Assembly: GCA_035939575.1 (NCBI GenBank)
Contig: DASZFS010000158.1
Coordinates: 62,001-126,000 of the forward strand
Reading direction: 5' to 3'
From: DATKHR01 sp035939575
GTDB lineage: Bacteria; Acidobacteriota; Vicinamibacteria; Vicinamibacterales; CAVVIG01
Length of the DNA stretch: 64,000 bases
Shown: one piece after another, positions 47,687 through 56,034 of the stretch
How positions within the stretch are numbered: position 1 is the first letter of the stretch
Layout of the letters: each line of letters begins with the position of its first letter
Notes under the pieces: generated by a model
The model's input: the letters and a program-made list of their open reading frames with translations, nothing else
The model's database searches: none
Told to the model about the DNA's origin: nothing
Translations under genes and position numbers: made by a program

Positions 47687-48775
47687 CGTTGTCGTAAGCG
47701 CCGCGATCAGCTGACCGACCGCCAGGCAGGAGGTGAGTCCTGGCGAGTCCATCCCCGCGGCCTGGATCACGCATGCGTTTGACCGATCGCGTCGAATCAG
47801 GAAGTCTGCGAACGATTCGGTGGGTGGGTGGAGCTTCGCCCGGATCCCGCTGCCGCCCATGCGCAGGTCGTCGATCGTCAGGCCGCTCAGAAGGCGTCGC
47901 GCCGGCTCGAGAAACGCTGCGACGGGAAGGCGGTCGCTCTCGTAGTCGTCCTTGCGATCCTGATAGCGAATCGTCGGGCCCAGCCAGACCTGTCCGCCGG
48001 TTGTTTTCACGATATGCACTCCGAGTCCGTGGCCGGACGGGTGCGGCAGTGGATACACCAGCGCATTCACAAGGGATCGTCTGGACGGCACGACATCCAC
48101 GTATTCCCCGCGGCATGGATAGATCGTGAAGGGCTCTCCGCCAAGCATCCTCGACACGTCGTCCGCGTACAGTCCGGCGGCGTTGACAACCATCCGGGCG
48201 TGAATCGACTCGCGTTCGGTGCGGAGCACGATGCCGCCGGGGTGCGTGTCTGCGCCCAGCAGGCGCGTGCCAGGCAGGAAGGCGACGCCCGCCTCGGATC
48301 CGAGGCGCTGGAGGGTCCGCACGAGCGCCTCAGCGCTCACGACACCGCTCACCGGCGACCAGAGCGCGGCGGTGCCCGACACGGCGGGCTCTTTCGTGGT
48401 CATGAAGGCCCGATCGACGAGGGCCAGGTCCTCAACGCCATTTGCATTGCCCCTGGCGAGCAGTGCCTCGAGCTGGAGGATCTCGCTGTCGTCGTGTGCC
48501 ACGACCAACTTGCCGCACCGCGCGTGCGGCACCCCGTATCGCGCGCAAAACTCGTACATCAGGCGACGGCCCTCGACGCACAGCCGTGCCTTGAGCGTGC
48601 CGGCCGGGTAATAGAGGCCGGCGTGGATGACGCCGCTGTTGTGAGTGCTCGTGTCCAGTCCGGGGCGAGGATGCCGCTCCAGCACGCACACCGAGAGCTT
48701 GCGCTCTGCGATCGCGTGTGCAGCGGCCAGACCGGTCACGCCTCCGCCGATGACGGCGACGTCGATATCCTCCAC
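47684..48775 (-). CDS. LhgO-like FAD oxidoreductase
   Basis: 363 residues from GTG 48775. DAO-type flavoprotein: VAVIGGGVTGLAAAHAIAE (dinucleotide loop), VLERHPRPGLDTSTHNSGVIHAGLYY, which is typical of L-2-hydroxyglutarate oxidase, VVNAAGLYADDVSRM, CRGEYVDV, YPLPHPSGHGLGVHI and QAAGMDSPGLTSCLAVG. It would oxidise L-2-hydroxyglutarate or a related hydroxy acid, and is often membrane-linked. The start is close to the stop of the methyltransferase gene (5-bp gap). Confidence 0.88.
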   Translation of the reverse strand: MEDIDVAVIGGGVTGLAAAHAIAERKLSVCVLERHPRPGLDTSTHNSGVIHAGLYYPAGTLKARLCVEGRRLMYEFCARYGVPHARCGKLVVAHDDSEILQLEALLARGNANGVEDLALVDRAFMTTKEPAVSGTAALWSPVSGVVSAEALVRTLQRLGSEAGVAFLPGTRLLGADTHPGGIVLRTERESIHARMVVNAAGLYADDVSRMLGGEPFTIYPCRGEYVDVVPSRRSLVNALVYPLPHPSGHGLGVHIVKTTGGQVWLGPTIRYQDRKDDYESDRLPVAAFLEPARRLLSGLTIDDLRMGGSGIRAKLHPPTESFADFLIRRDRSNACVIQAAGMDSPGLTSCLAVGQLIAALTTT

Positions 48776-48780
48776 GGGTG

Positions 48781-49938
48781 TCAGGCGCGGTAGCCGATTG
48801 CGGCGTAGTCCAGGTGCGTGAACATCAGGTTGTTCAAGACGAGAGCGTTCACGTTCACGGCGTGCGCGAGCGACGTCAACGCCGCCGACACCGCGTCGCC
48901 GGCCGCTCCCTGGGCCGCCACCGCGTGCGGCAGATCGACGGTTCGCATCTTGACGTGATCGGGGACCGGCGCGCTGTAGCGGATCTCCACGCGCTCGAAA
49001 CCATAGGCGCGAAGGAGGTACTGGAGCGTTTCCGGGTGGATCGGCCGCACGTGCGTCAGGTCGCGGATATAGCTCCCGAAGAACGCGGCCCAGCACGCCG
49101 CGTTGATGGTCTCGAGGACGATGGGCGCGCCGCGGCGAAGCTTGTGCGACGCCGTATCCAGGAGCCGCATGAGGTAGCCGGGCTCCAGATGTTCGATGAC
49201 CTGGGTGGCGATGATGCCGCCGAGGGTCTCGTCCGGGTTGTTCTCGGATGACTGGAGGTAGCCGAGCGCGTCGCCGTGGACAACATCGAGGCCGCGCTCG
49301 CGTGCAATCGCGACCATGTCGGCGTTCGTATCGACGCCCCGCGCGCGCACGCCGGCGGCCTGGAGCGCGGCGAGCAGCTCACCGCGGCCGCATCCGAGAT
49401 CGATCACCGCAGCGGCGCCGGCGCGGGCGAAGATCGGGACGTAGGCGCGCAGCCGCTCGGCGATTGCCTGGTCCGATCCGCGGTATTGATCCTCGAAGGC
49501 CACGTACCGGTAATCCGTGGCGGGCGCGATCGATCCACGCGTCATCTCTGCCGGGGCCTCTGCCGGGGCGTCGGCGTTCGGGGGCCGGCGCGGCGCGGTC
49601 CGCGTCAACACCTGGACGGCGCGCTGCACGACGCCCATCTGCGCCGTGAGCTCGGCGACCGGCGCGAGCGATTGCTCGATGGCGGCCATGCGCGCGCCGG
49701 CATTCGTTGCGATCTCGCGATCCTTGCTCTCGACGAACGCGGTGATCCGCTGGAGGAACACGAGGAGCGCGGTCGCGAGGCGCGCGCACTCGTCGCGGCT
49801 GACAGCGGCCGGGGCATCGTCGGGGGCGAGAGATGCGGCCGCGACAGCGCGGTCGAGCGCGGTCAGTGCGTCGTTGTAGCGCTGATCCGCCTCTCGACGC
49901 TCGCGCGTGAATCGAGCGACCTCGTCAGCAGTCGTCAT
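48781..49938 (-). CDS. AdoMet methyltransferase with N-terminal coiled-coil module
   Basis: 385 residues from ATG 49938. The first about 150 residues are helical, with ADQRYNDALTALDRAV, ALLVFLQRITAFVESKDREIA, and a linker (APAEAPAEMTRG). The methyltransferase domain follows: AAVIDLGCGRGELLAAL, RGVDTNADMV, DVVHGDALGYLQ, IIATQVIEHLEP, LETINAACWAAFFGSYIRDLTHVRPIHPE. This is the type found in O-antigen/EPS clusters. The N-terminal module also makes up the protein at 54332-54985. Divergent from gmd with only 18 bp between starts. Confidence 0.85.
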   Translation of the reverse strand: MTTADEVARFTRERREADQRYNDALTALDRAVAAASLAPDDAPAAVSRDECARLATALLVFLQRITAFVESKDREIATNAGARMAAIEQSLAPVAELTAQMGVVQRAVQVLTRTAPRRPPNADAPAEAPAEMTRGSIAPATDYRYVAFEDQYRGSDQAIAERLRAYVPIFARAGAAAVIDLGCGRGELLAALQAAGVRARGVDTNADMVAIARERGLDVVHGDALGYLQSSENNPDETLGGIIATQVIEHLEPGYLMRLLDTASHKLRRGAPIVLETINAACWAAFFGSYIRDLTHVRPIHPETLQYLLRAYGFERVEIRYSAPVPDHVKMRTVDLPHAVAAQGAAGDAVSAALTSLAHAVNVNALVLNNLMFTHLDYAAIGYRA

Positions 49939-49956
49939 GCTAAAATTCCGCGATTC

Positions 49957-51000
49957 ATGTCCAAGCGAGCCATTATCACCGGAATTACTGGTCAAGACGG
50001 GTCCTATCTCGCCGAGCTGCTCCTCGAGAAGGGCTACGACGTGTTCGGGATGGTCCGGCGATCGAGCGCGCCTAATCTCTGGCGCATTCAAGGCGTGATC
50101 GATCGGGTGACGCTCAAGCCGGCGGACCTGCTCGATCAATTGTCGCTGATCCGGTTAATCGACGAAGTCCGGCCGCACGAGCTCTACAACCTCGCGGCCA
50201 TGTCCTTCGTCCCGGCGTCGTGGGACCAGCCGATGCTGACCGGCGAGTACAACTCGCAGGGAGTCACGCGGCTGCTCGACGCCGTCCGCCAGGTCGATCC
50301 CGCCATCCGCTTCTATCAGGCGTCATCGAGCGAGATGTTCGGCAAAGTACGCGAAGTACCGCAGCGCGAGACGACGCCGTTCTATCCGCGCAGCCCGTAC
50401 GGCGTCTCAAAGGTGTTCGCGCACTACATCACCGTCAACTACCGCGAGAGCTACAACCTCTTCGCCGTGTCGGGCATGCTGTTCAACCACGAGTCGCCGC
50501 GGCGGGGCCTGGAATTCGTCACGCGAAAGGTCACCGACGGCGTCGCGCGCATCAAACTGGGGATGGCCGACGCGCTGACGATCGGCAACCTGGACGCGCA
50601 CCGTGACTGGGGTTTTGCCGGCGACTATGTCCGGGCGATGTGGATGATGCTGCAGCAGGAGAAACCCGGCGACTACGTGATCGCAACCGGCGTCAGCCAT
50701 TCCGTGCGCCAGCTGATCGAGATCGCCTTCGGGCACGTGGGCCTCGCCTGGCAGAAGCATGTCCGAACCGATCCGGCGCTGTTGCGCCCGGCTGAAGTCG
50801 AGCACCTCCTCGGCGACGCCACCAAGGCGAGACAGGAGCTCGGGTGGAAGCCGGAGGTCGATTTCAAGATGCTGGTCGAGATGATGGTGGACGCCGATCT
50901 TCAGCGCCTGTCGGGCGCACCGGCGGGGGGCGCGGCGCCGGGGGGCATGGTTCCTGCAGTCGAGAAGGTCGAGAAGGTCGAGAAGGTGTCATCCCGATGA
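49957..51000 (+). CDS. gmd: GDP-mannose 4,6-dehydratase
   Basis: 347 residues. Converts GDP-mannose to GDP-4-keto-6-deoxymannose. Extended SDR: AIITGITGQDGSYLAELLL, VRRSSAPNLWRI, HELYNLAAMSFVPASWDQP, ASSSEMFGKV, FYPRSPYGVSKVFAHY (Y-x3-K), NHESPRRGLEFVTRKV, GNLDAHRDWGFAGDYVRAMW. All are specific to Gmd. The 3' end carries three VEK repeats (9-bp units). ATGA overlap with the next gene. TAAAAT at 49941-49946 could be a -10. Confidence 0.95.
   Translation: MSKRAIITGITGQDGSYLAELLLEKGYDVFGMVRRSSAPNLWRIQGVIDRVTLKPADLLDQLSLIRLIDEVRPHELYNLAAMSFVPASWDQPMLTGEYNSQGVTRLLDAVRQVDPAIRFYQASSSEMFGKVREVPQRETTPFYPRSPYGVSKVFAHYITVNYRESYNLFAVSGMLFNHESPRRGLEFVTRKVTDGVARIKLGMADALTIGNLDAHRDWGFAGDYVRAMWMMLQQEKPGDYVIATGVSHSVRQLIEIAFGHVGLAWQKHVRTDPALLRPAEVEHLLGDATKARQELGWKPEVDFKMLVEMMVDADLQRLSGAPAGGAAPGGMVPAVEKVEKVEKVSSR
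50959..50985 (+). repeat. Three 9-bp repeats at the end of gmd
   Basis: GTCGAGAAG three times in tandem, in frame, coding VEKVEKVEK in the C-terminal tail. Not part of the Gmd fold. Confidence 0.85.
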
Positions 51001-52340
51001 CCGTCCCGCGCTCCGAAATTGACCAGCCGGCATCCACGCTCCATTCGACGCTGCTCGATCGCATCCGCAGCAAACAGGCGAAGGTTGGCGTCATCGGCCT
51101 CGGGTATGTCGGCCTGCCGCTCGCCGTCGAGTTTGCGAAGCAGGGATTCGCCGTCACCGGGTTCGATGTTGATCGGGCCAAAGCGTTCGCCATCAACAAC
51201 GGCCAGAGTTATATCCCCGACGTCACGGAACACGATCTGGGCACCGCGGTCGCTGCGGGACGGCTGCGCGCGACAGCCGACATGTCCGAGCTTGCCGGCA
51301 TGGACGTGATCGACATCGCGGTGCCGACGCCGCTGCGGAAGACGAAGGACCCGGATCTGTCCTACGTGGTCAAGGCGGTCGAAGCCTGCGCGGCCACGCT
51401 GCGGCGGGGGCAGCTCATCGTGCTCGAGTCGACGACGTATCCCGGCACCACGGACGAAGTGGTGCAGCCGATGCTCGAAGAGAACGGGTTGAAGGCGGAC
51501 GTCGACTTCTTCCTGGCGTTTTCGCCCGAGCGGGTCGATCCGGGGAACCGACAGTTCCACACCCGCAACATCCCCAAGATCGTAGGCGGCGTGGGGCCGG
51601 CGAGCACCGAGGCCGCGGCGGCGCTGTACGCGTCGGCCGTCGAACAGGTCGTGCCGGTCAGCTCGACGCGCGTCGCCGAGATGGTGAAGCTCCTCGAGAA
51701 CACGTTCCGTGCGGTGAACATCGGTCTCGTCAATGAGATCGCGCTCATGTCGCACAAAATGGACATCGACGTCTGGGAGGTCATCGACGCGGCCAAGACC
51801 AAGCCGTTCGGCTTCATGCCGTTCTACCCGGGACCCGGGCTCGGGGGCCACTGCATTCCGATCGATCCGTTCTATCTGTCCTGGAAGGCGCGGCAGAATG
51901 GCTTCGAGTGCCGCTTCATCGAGCTTGCCGGACACGTCAACTCGTCGATGCCCGACTACGTGGTCGAGCGCGTCGCAGCGGCGCTGAACAGCGCGCGCAA
52001 GCCTATCAACGGATCGAAGATCCTGCTCGTTGGCGTGGCCTACAAGAAGGACGTCAACGACATGCGCGAGTCACCGGCGCTCGACATCCTGGAGCTGCTG
52101 CTCCGCCGCGGTGCGGAGATCACGTATTCGGATCCGTGGGTGCCCGAGCTCGCACACGACCCGCACGCCCTTGTCTCGGTTGATCTCGTCGAGGCGCTGC
52201 GGCAGCGGCCGGACTGCGCGGTCATCTGCACCGACCACTCGCAATTTGACTACGAGGCGCTCGTCAAGAGCGGCACGCTCATCGTCGACACGCGGAACGC
52301 GCTCCGCGGATTCACAGAGCCGACGATCTTCCGTCTGTAA
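50997..52340 (+). CDS. UDP-sugar 6-dehydrogenase (WbpA/TviB type)
   Basis: 447 residues from ATG 50997. Oxidises UDP-GlcNAc or similar to the uronate. VGVIGLGYVGLPLAVEFAKQG, VPTPLRKTKDPDLSYV, VLESTTYPGTTDEVV, SPERVDPGN, MVKLLENTFRAVNIGLVNE, and catalytic C286 in GPGLGGHCIPIDPFYLSWKA; the C-terminal domain has GVAYKKDVNDMRESPALDIL. The TTYPGTT and GLGGHCIPIDP blocks are closer to WbpA than to UDP-glucose dehydrogenase. Part of the EPS set with gmd. Confidence 0.92.
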   Translation: MTVPRSEIDQPASTLHSTLLDRIRSKQAKVGVIGLGYVGLPLAVEFAKQGFAVTGFDVDRAKAFAINNGQSYIPDVTEHDLGTAVAAGRLRATADMSELAGMDVIDIAVPTPLRKTKDPDLSYVVKAVEACAATLRRGQLIVLESTTYPGTTDEVVQPMLEENGLKADVDFFLAFSPERVDPGNRQFHTRNIPKIVGGVGPASTEAAAALYASAVEQVVPVSSTRVAEMVKLLENTFRAVNIGLVNEIALMSHKMDIDVWEVIDAAKTKPFGFMPFYPGPGLGGHCIPIDPFYLSWKARQNGFECRFIELAGHVNSSMPDYVVERVAAALNSARKPINGSKILLVGVAYKKDVNDMRESPALDILELLLRRGAEITYSDPWVPELAHDPHALVSVDLVEALRQRPDCAVICTDHSQFDYEALVKSGTLIVDTRNALRGFTEPTIFRL

Positions 52341-52388
52341 CCCTGTTGCGTCGTCATTCCCTGACCGCGTCTCGACTGGACGGGCACG

Positions 52389-54335
52389 TCAATACTCCCG
52401 GAACAGCTTGAGATCGCCGACCTGCACGCCCACCCTCCGCAAATCGCTGCTGCCGGGCAGGTAGATGGCCGGCTGCCATGTCTTGTCCATCCGCAGATCC
52501 ACGCGCTTGTAGCCGAGGAGGGACTGCAGGGGCGCCAGCTCGACGTTGAGAATCGCCCAGGAATCACCGACCAGCATCCGGCCGCGCGTCGCGCCCCCCG
52601 CGTGCACGTCGACCGCGATCGGAGCAATGCGCGGATTGTCCGTCGGCAGCCTGACGGGGATGTAGACGCGCGTGACGTCCCTGGGGACGAACACGCTGGC
52701 CGACTCGTGCGTCCAGCGGAAGCGCGCGCCGTCGGGGGCCGTTTCCCATGGCTCCATCCCGTCGACCGCGGTCGAGATCGGCGGCTCGATCGGCCGGCGT
52801 GCGACGCTGAGTGCGGCGACGAGAAGCGCGGCGAATGCGACGCCGCCAACCGCCGCAGGCCGCCGCCACGGCCGGCCCGATTCGACAACATTCCCCGGCA
52901 CCGAACGCAGGGCGGATCCGCTCAACGCGACCACGAGACCGAGGAGCATCCAGAACGTGGACGCGACCTCGTCGACGAGCAGCGGGTGTCCCGTCAGCGA
53001 TGTGATCAGCAGCACGACCGCGCCGCAGAGGCAACCGAGCAGGCGCAGGTCGTCCGGGCGAACGGCCAGGGCTCGTGCGCCTTGCCAGACAACGACGATC
53101 ATCAGACCGAGGAAGAACGCAAGGCCGACGAGGCCGAGCTCGCCGCCGATCTGGAGAAAGTAATTGTGGGCGTTCTGAGCCCCATAGACCCACGCCATCT
53201 CCGGCGTGAGGAACAGCGGTGAGGTGTCGTAGTACTGCCCGATGCCGACCCCAACCGCCGGCCGCGCCGCGATCATGTGGACGCTGGCGATCGTGAACTG
53301 CCGGCGGAAAGACGTGCCCGGATCGTTCTGCAGCGCGCGGGCGCGCCATGCGCCAGCAGCGACGGCTGCAACCGCAAGGACCGCGAACGTGACGGCCCGG
53401 GCTCGCGGGCGAGCCCGCGCGGTCGCCGCGAGGACTGCCGCGACGGAGAACATGATGGCCGCCGCGGCGACGCCGGTGCGCGATCCGGTCGCCCGGAGCG
53501 CCACCGCCTCGGCGCCGGCCGCGGCCAGCCACAGCAGCGATATCAGAAACGCCCGCGACCTCAGCCAGGTCCGCCAGCCCGCCGCCGCCGACCAGCGCCG
53601 CGCCGCCATGCCAAGCGCGACAAACAGCAGCATCCCGAAATAGCTGGCCGCCGCGTTGACATCCGCGACGTGGGCGCTGATCCGGGATCCGAGCCGCGCC
53701 TGCTCCGCGAGCACCTCGGCCGGCGCGATGCCGCGCGTCGCGAGCAGGCTGCTCAGCGCTGCGGCGATCGCCGCCGCAGTCATCACGACCGGCAGCCTGA
53801 CGGCGAGCCGCACGTCGGCGCGCAGGAGCATCGTCGTCGCCGCGAGCAGACCGAGCCCCTCCAGCAATCTCGCTCCGGCATCGAACCCAATCCGATCGGG
53901 CACCAGGTAGTAGGCCTGGAAGAGGATGCCGAGCGTGTCGGGCAGCTCGCCGGCATACTGCGAGACGCGCACAGCCTGTGCGACGATGGACGCGCAGACC
54001 GCTGCCGCGACAAGCGCCATTGCGACGGCCGGCGCTCGCGGCCCCGATCGGAAACGCCGGTCGGTGTCAGGTCGCAGCAGCCAGCCCGCGAGGAAGGCCA
54101 GCGTGATCGCCTCGCCGATCCGATATGGCTGAAGGTCGAGCCCGATCTCGATGAGACGGCCGAGCGGCGCGAGCGCCGCCACGATCAGCAACCCGTAGCT
54201 GGGCGCGACGACGGTCGCGGCGAACACGGAGCTGACCAGAAACTTCGTTCGCCAGGGTGTGTGGAAGAAGACGATCGCGAAGGTGAACCACAGCGGCACC
54301 GCCGCGAGCGCCAGGCGGCGCGCGCGTGACGTCAT
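52389..54335 (-). CDS. O-antigen ligase/polymerase-like membrane protein
   Basis: 648 residues with about 12 hydrophobic segments in the first 470. The Wzy_C-type block is GVGIGQYYDTSPLFL then NAHNYFLQIGGELGLVGLAFFL, which in WaaL/Wzy holds the periplasmic loop with the key His. The last about 150 residues are a soluble beta-rich domain of unknown function. It ligates or polymerises surface glycan. Overlaps the small coiled-coil protein upstream by ATGA. Confidence 0.85.
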   Translation of the reverse strand: MTSRARRLALAAVPLWFTFAIVFFHTPWRTKFLVSSVFAATVVAPSYGLLIVAALAPLGRLIEIGLDLQPYRIGEAITLAFLAGWLLRPDTDRRFRSGPRAPAVAMALVAAAVCASIVAQAVRVSQYAGELPDTLGILFQAYYLVPDRIGFDAGARLLEGLGLLAATTMLLRADVRLAVRLPVVMTAAAIAAALSSLLATRGIAPAEVLAEQARLGSRISAHVADVNAAASYFGMLLFVALGMAARRWSAAAGWRTWLRSRAFLISLLWLAAAGAEAVALRATGSRTGVAAAAIMFSVAAVLAATARARPRARAVTFAVLAVAAVAAGAWRARALQNDPGTSFRRQFTIASVHMIAARPAVGVGIGQYYDTSPLFLTPEMAWVYGAQNAHNYFLQIGGELGLVGLAFFLGLMIVVVWQGARALAVRPDDLRLLGCLCGAVVLLITSLTGHPLLVDEVASTFWMLLGLVVALSGSALRSVPGNVVESGRPWRRPAAVGGVAFAALLVAALSVARRPIEPPISTAVDGMEPWETAPDGARFRWTHESASVFVPRDVTRVYIPVRLPTDNPRIAPIAVDVHAGGATRGRMLVGDSWAILNVELAPLQSLLGYKRVDLRMDKTWQPAIYLPGSSDLRRVGVQVGDLKLFREY

Positions 54336-54985
54336 GCTGAGGCGGGACCGCGCGGCTGAAGGGCGCGCGTCAGCTCGTCGATCTGCCGCTGGAGATCGGC
54401 GAGCTGGCGTTCGACGTCGCCGACACGAAGGTCGTGACGCCTGTCGCGCGCCAGCATCGCGTCCGCCCGTTTCAGCACTTCGTCCGCGACGGCGTTGATG
54501 GCACCTGACAGCCCGCGCAGCAGGCCGGCCACGTCGCGATCGCGCGTGTCGACGTACGGCGTGATCTGCTGCAGGTAGACGACCAGGAGGCTTTGAAAGC
54601 GCACGAGCTCCGCGATCGTGTCCTGCAGCACGGCCAGCGCGCTCGCGATCGACGCGCGGGTTTCCCTTGCCGTCGGCACGCTCCGGTTCACGTGATCGAC
54701 GACGGCGGCGTTGAAGCGCTGTTGCTGCTCGAAGACCGGCGCCACCAGGCGGCGGACGATCGACCCGATGCGGCCTGCGAGACCGCCCGCGGCGGGCTGA
54801 ATGTCGAGGCGCCAGAGCGCGTTGAGCGGCGTGACCTGATGTTCGTCCGGCCCGGGGGGCGGGTGCGGAAAGTCGGGCGGCAGGCGCTGGATCGCCCGAT
54901 CGAGGCGCGTGAGCGCGTCGTTGTAGGCTCGGTCCGCTGCGTCCCGCTCCGCTCTCAGCGCCGCGAGATCGTCAGGAGAGGGCAC
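54332..54985 (-). CDS. Stand-alone coiled-coil (YNDAL) protein of the EPS region
   Basis: 217 residues from GTG 54985 (VPSPDDLAALRAER), inside the 3' end of thiG. It is helical, with ADRAYNDALTRLDRAI, LLVVYLQQITPYVDTRDRDVA and a C-terminal coiled coil (VERQLADLQRQIDELTRAL). The first two blocks match the N-terminus of the methyltransferase at 48781-49938. No enzymatic domain is seen. It precedes the O-antigen ligase with ATGA overlap, so it is probably structural in glycan assembly. Confidence 0.75.
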   Translation of the reverse strand: MPSPDDLAALRAERDAADRAYNDALTRLDRAIQRLPPDFPHPPPGPDEHQVTPLNALWRLDIQPAAGGLAGRIGSIVRRLVAPVFEQQQRFNAAVVDHVNRSVPTARETRASIASALAVLQDTIAELVRFQSLLVVYLQQITPYVDTRDRDVAGLLRGLSGAINAVADEVLKRADAMLARDRRHDLRVGDVERQLADLQRQIDELTRALQPRGPASA

Positions 54986-55772
54986 GGCCGACCAAGCCTT
55001 CCACCGGACTGCTCGCGTTTGCGTACATCTTGCGGGGGATGCGTCCGGACAGGTACGCCAGGCGGCCAGCTCGCACGGCAAGCTTCATCGCCTCCGCCAT
55101 CGACACCGGATCCCGGGCGCCGGCGATGGCCGTGTTCATCAACACCGCGTCAGCGCCCAGCTCCATCGCCAGCGCTGCGTCGGAGGCGGTGCCGACGCCG
55201 GCGTCGACGACGAGCGGCACGCGGGAGAACTCGCGGATGATGCGGATGTTGTTCGGGTTCTGGATGCCGAGCCCCGAACCGATGGGCGCGCCGAGCGGCA
55301 TCACAGCCGCAGCGCCGGCGTCCTCGAGCTTGCGGCACACGATCGGATCGTCGCTCGTGTACGGCAGCACGACGAAGCCTTCGCGCACGAGGACGCGCGT
55401 CGCTTCGATGAGGGCCTCGTTGTCGGGAAACAGAGTCCGCTCGTCGCCGATGACTTCGAGCTTCACCCACTCCGACATCCCCGCCTCGCGTCCGAGGCGT
55501 GCCGTGCGGATCGCCTCGTCGGCGGTGGAGCAGCCGGCAGTGTTCGGCAGGATGAAGTATTTCGCGGGATCGATGTAATCCAGGAGCGACGCGGCAGGCG
55601 GGGTCCCGCCCCCTGGCGCCAGCTGGATGTTGACCCGCCGCACGGCCACGGTCACCATCTCCGCACCGGACGCCTCGTGCGCCTTCACCATCACGGCGGG
55701 CGATTCGTACTTGCCGGTGCCGACGATGAGCCGCGACACGAAGGTCCTGCCGGCGATTGTGAAGCTGTCCAC
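54972..55772 (-). CDS. thiG: Thiazole synthase ThiG
   Basis: 266 residues, TIM barrel. Forms the thiazole of thiamine from DXP, ThiS-thiocarboxylate and dehydroglycine. LIVGTGKYESPAVM, EMVTVAVRRVNI (the Schiff-base Lys region lies later), ILPNTAGCSTADEAIRTARLGRE, VKLEVIGDERTLFPDN, MPLGAPIGSGLGIQN, LVVDAGVGTASDAALAMELGADAVLMNTAIAGARDP are typical. thiS begins directly upstream. No thiE, thiO or thiH nearby. Confidence 0.96.
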   Translation of the reverse strand: MDSFTIAGRTFVSRLIVGTGKYESPAVMVKAHEASGAEMVTVAVRRVNIQLAPGGGTPPAASLLDYIDPAKYFILPNTAGCSTADEAIRTARLGREAGMSEWVKLEVIGDERTLFPDNEALIEATRVLVREGFVVLPYTSDDPIVCRKLEDAGAAAVMPLGAPIGSGLGIQNPNNIRIIREFSRVPLVVDAGVGTASDAALAMELGADAVLMNTAIAGARDPVSMAEAMKLAVRAGRLAYLSGRIPRKMYANASSPVEGLVGRALS

Positions 55773-55973
55773 CTATCCCCCTCCGACGAAGTTGACGATC
55801 TCCACGTCGTCACCTTCGCGGACCATCGTTTGATCGAACGCCATCCGCTTGACAACGACCAGATTGTGCTCGACGGCGACGCGCCGAGCGTCAATGGCCA
55901 GCTGGGCCAGAAGCTCTGCCACTGTGACGGGCGCGGCGAGCTCGAACCGATCGCCGTTCAGCGTGATCGTCAA
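55773..55973 (-). CDS. thiS: Sulfur carrier protein ThiS
   Basis: 66 residues, ubiquitin-like. MTITLNGDRFELA start, TVAELLAQL, VAVEHNLVVVKR, and the end EIVNFVGGG with the Gly-Gly tail that becomes thiocarboxylated. It lies immediately before thiG. The 61-bp upstream gap has no room for a TPP riboswitch. Confidence 0.95.
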   Translation of the reverse strand: MTITLNGDRFELAAPVTVAELLAQLAIDARRVAVEHNLVVVKRMAFDQTMVREGDDVEIVNFVGGG

Positions 55974-56034
55974 GTTTCACTCCAGATTTTAGCGCACATC
56001 GACAGCAGCCCGGATTTCGGATAAAGATTCTGGG

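Noticed and set aside
53277..54329. 350-codon plus-strand frame opposite the O-antigen ligase
   Set aside because: The minus strand shows membrane helices and a Wzy_C-like block; the plus frame is charged shadow sequence.
55974..56034. TPP riboswitch ahead of thiS
   Set aside because: Only 61 bp separate thiS and egtB starts and no CUGAGA-like core is present.
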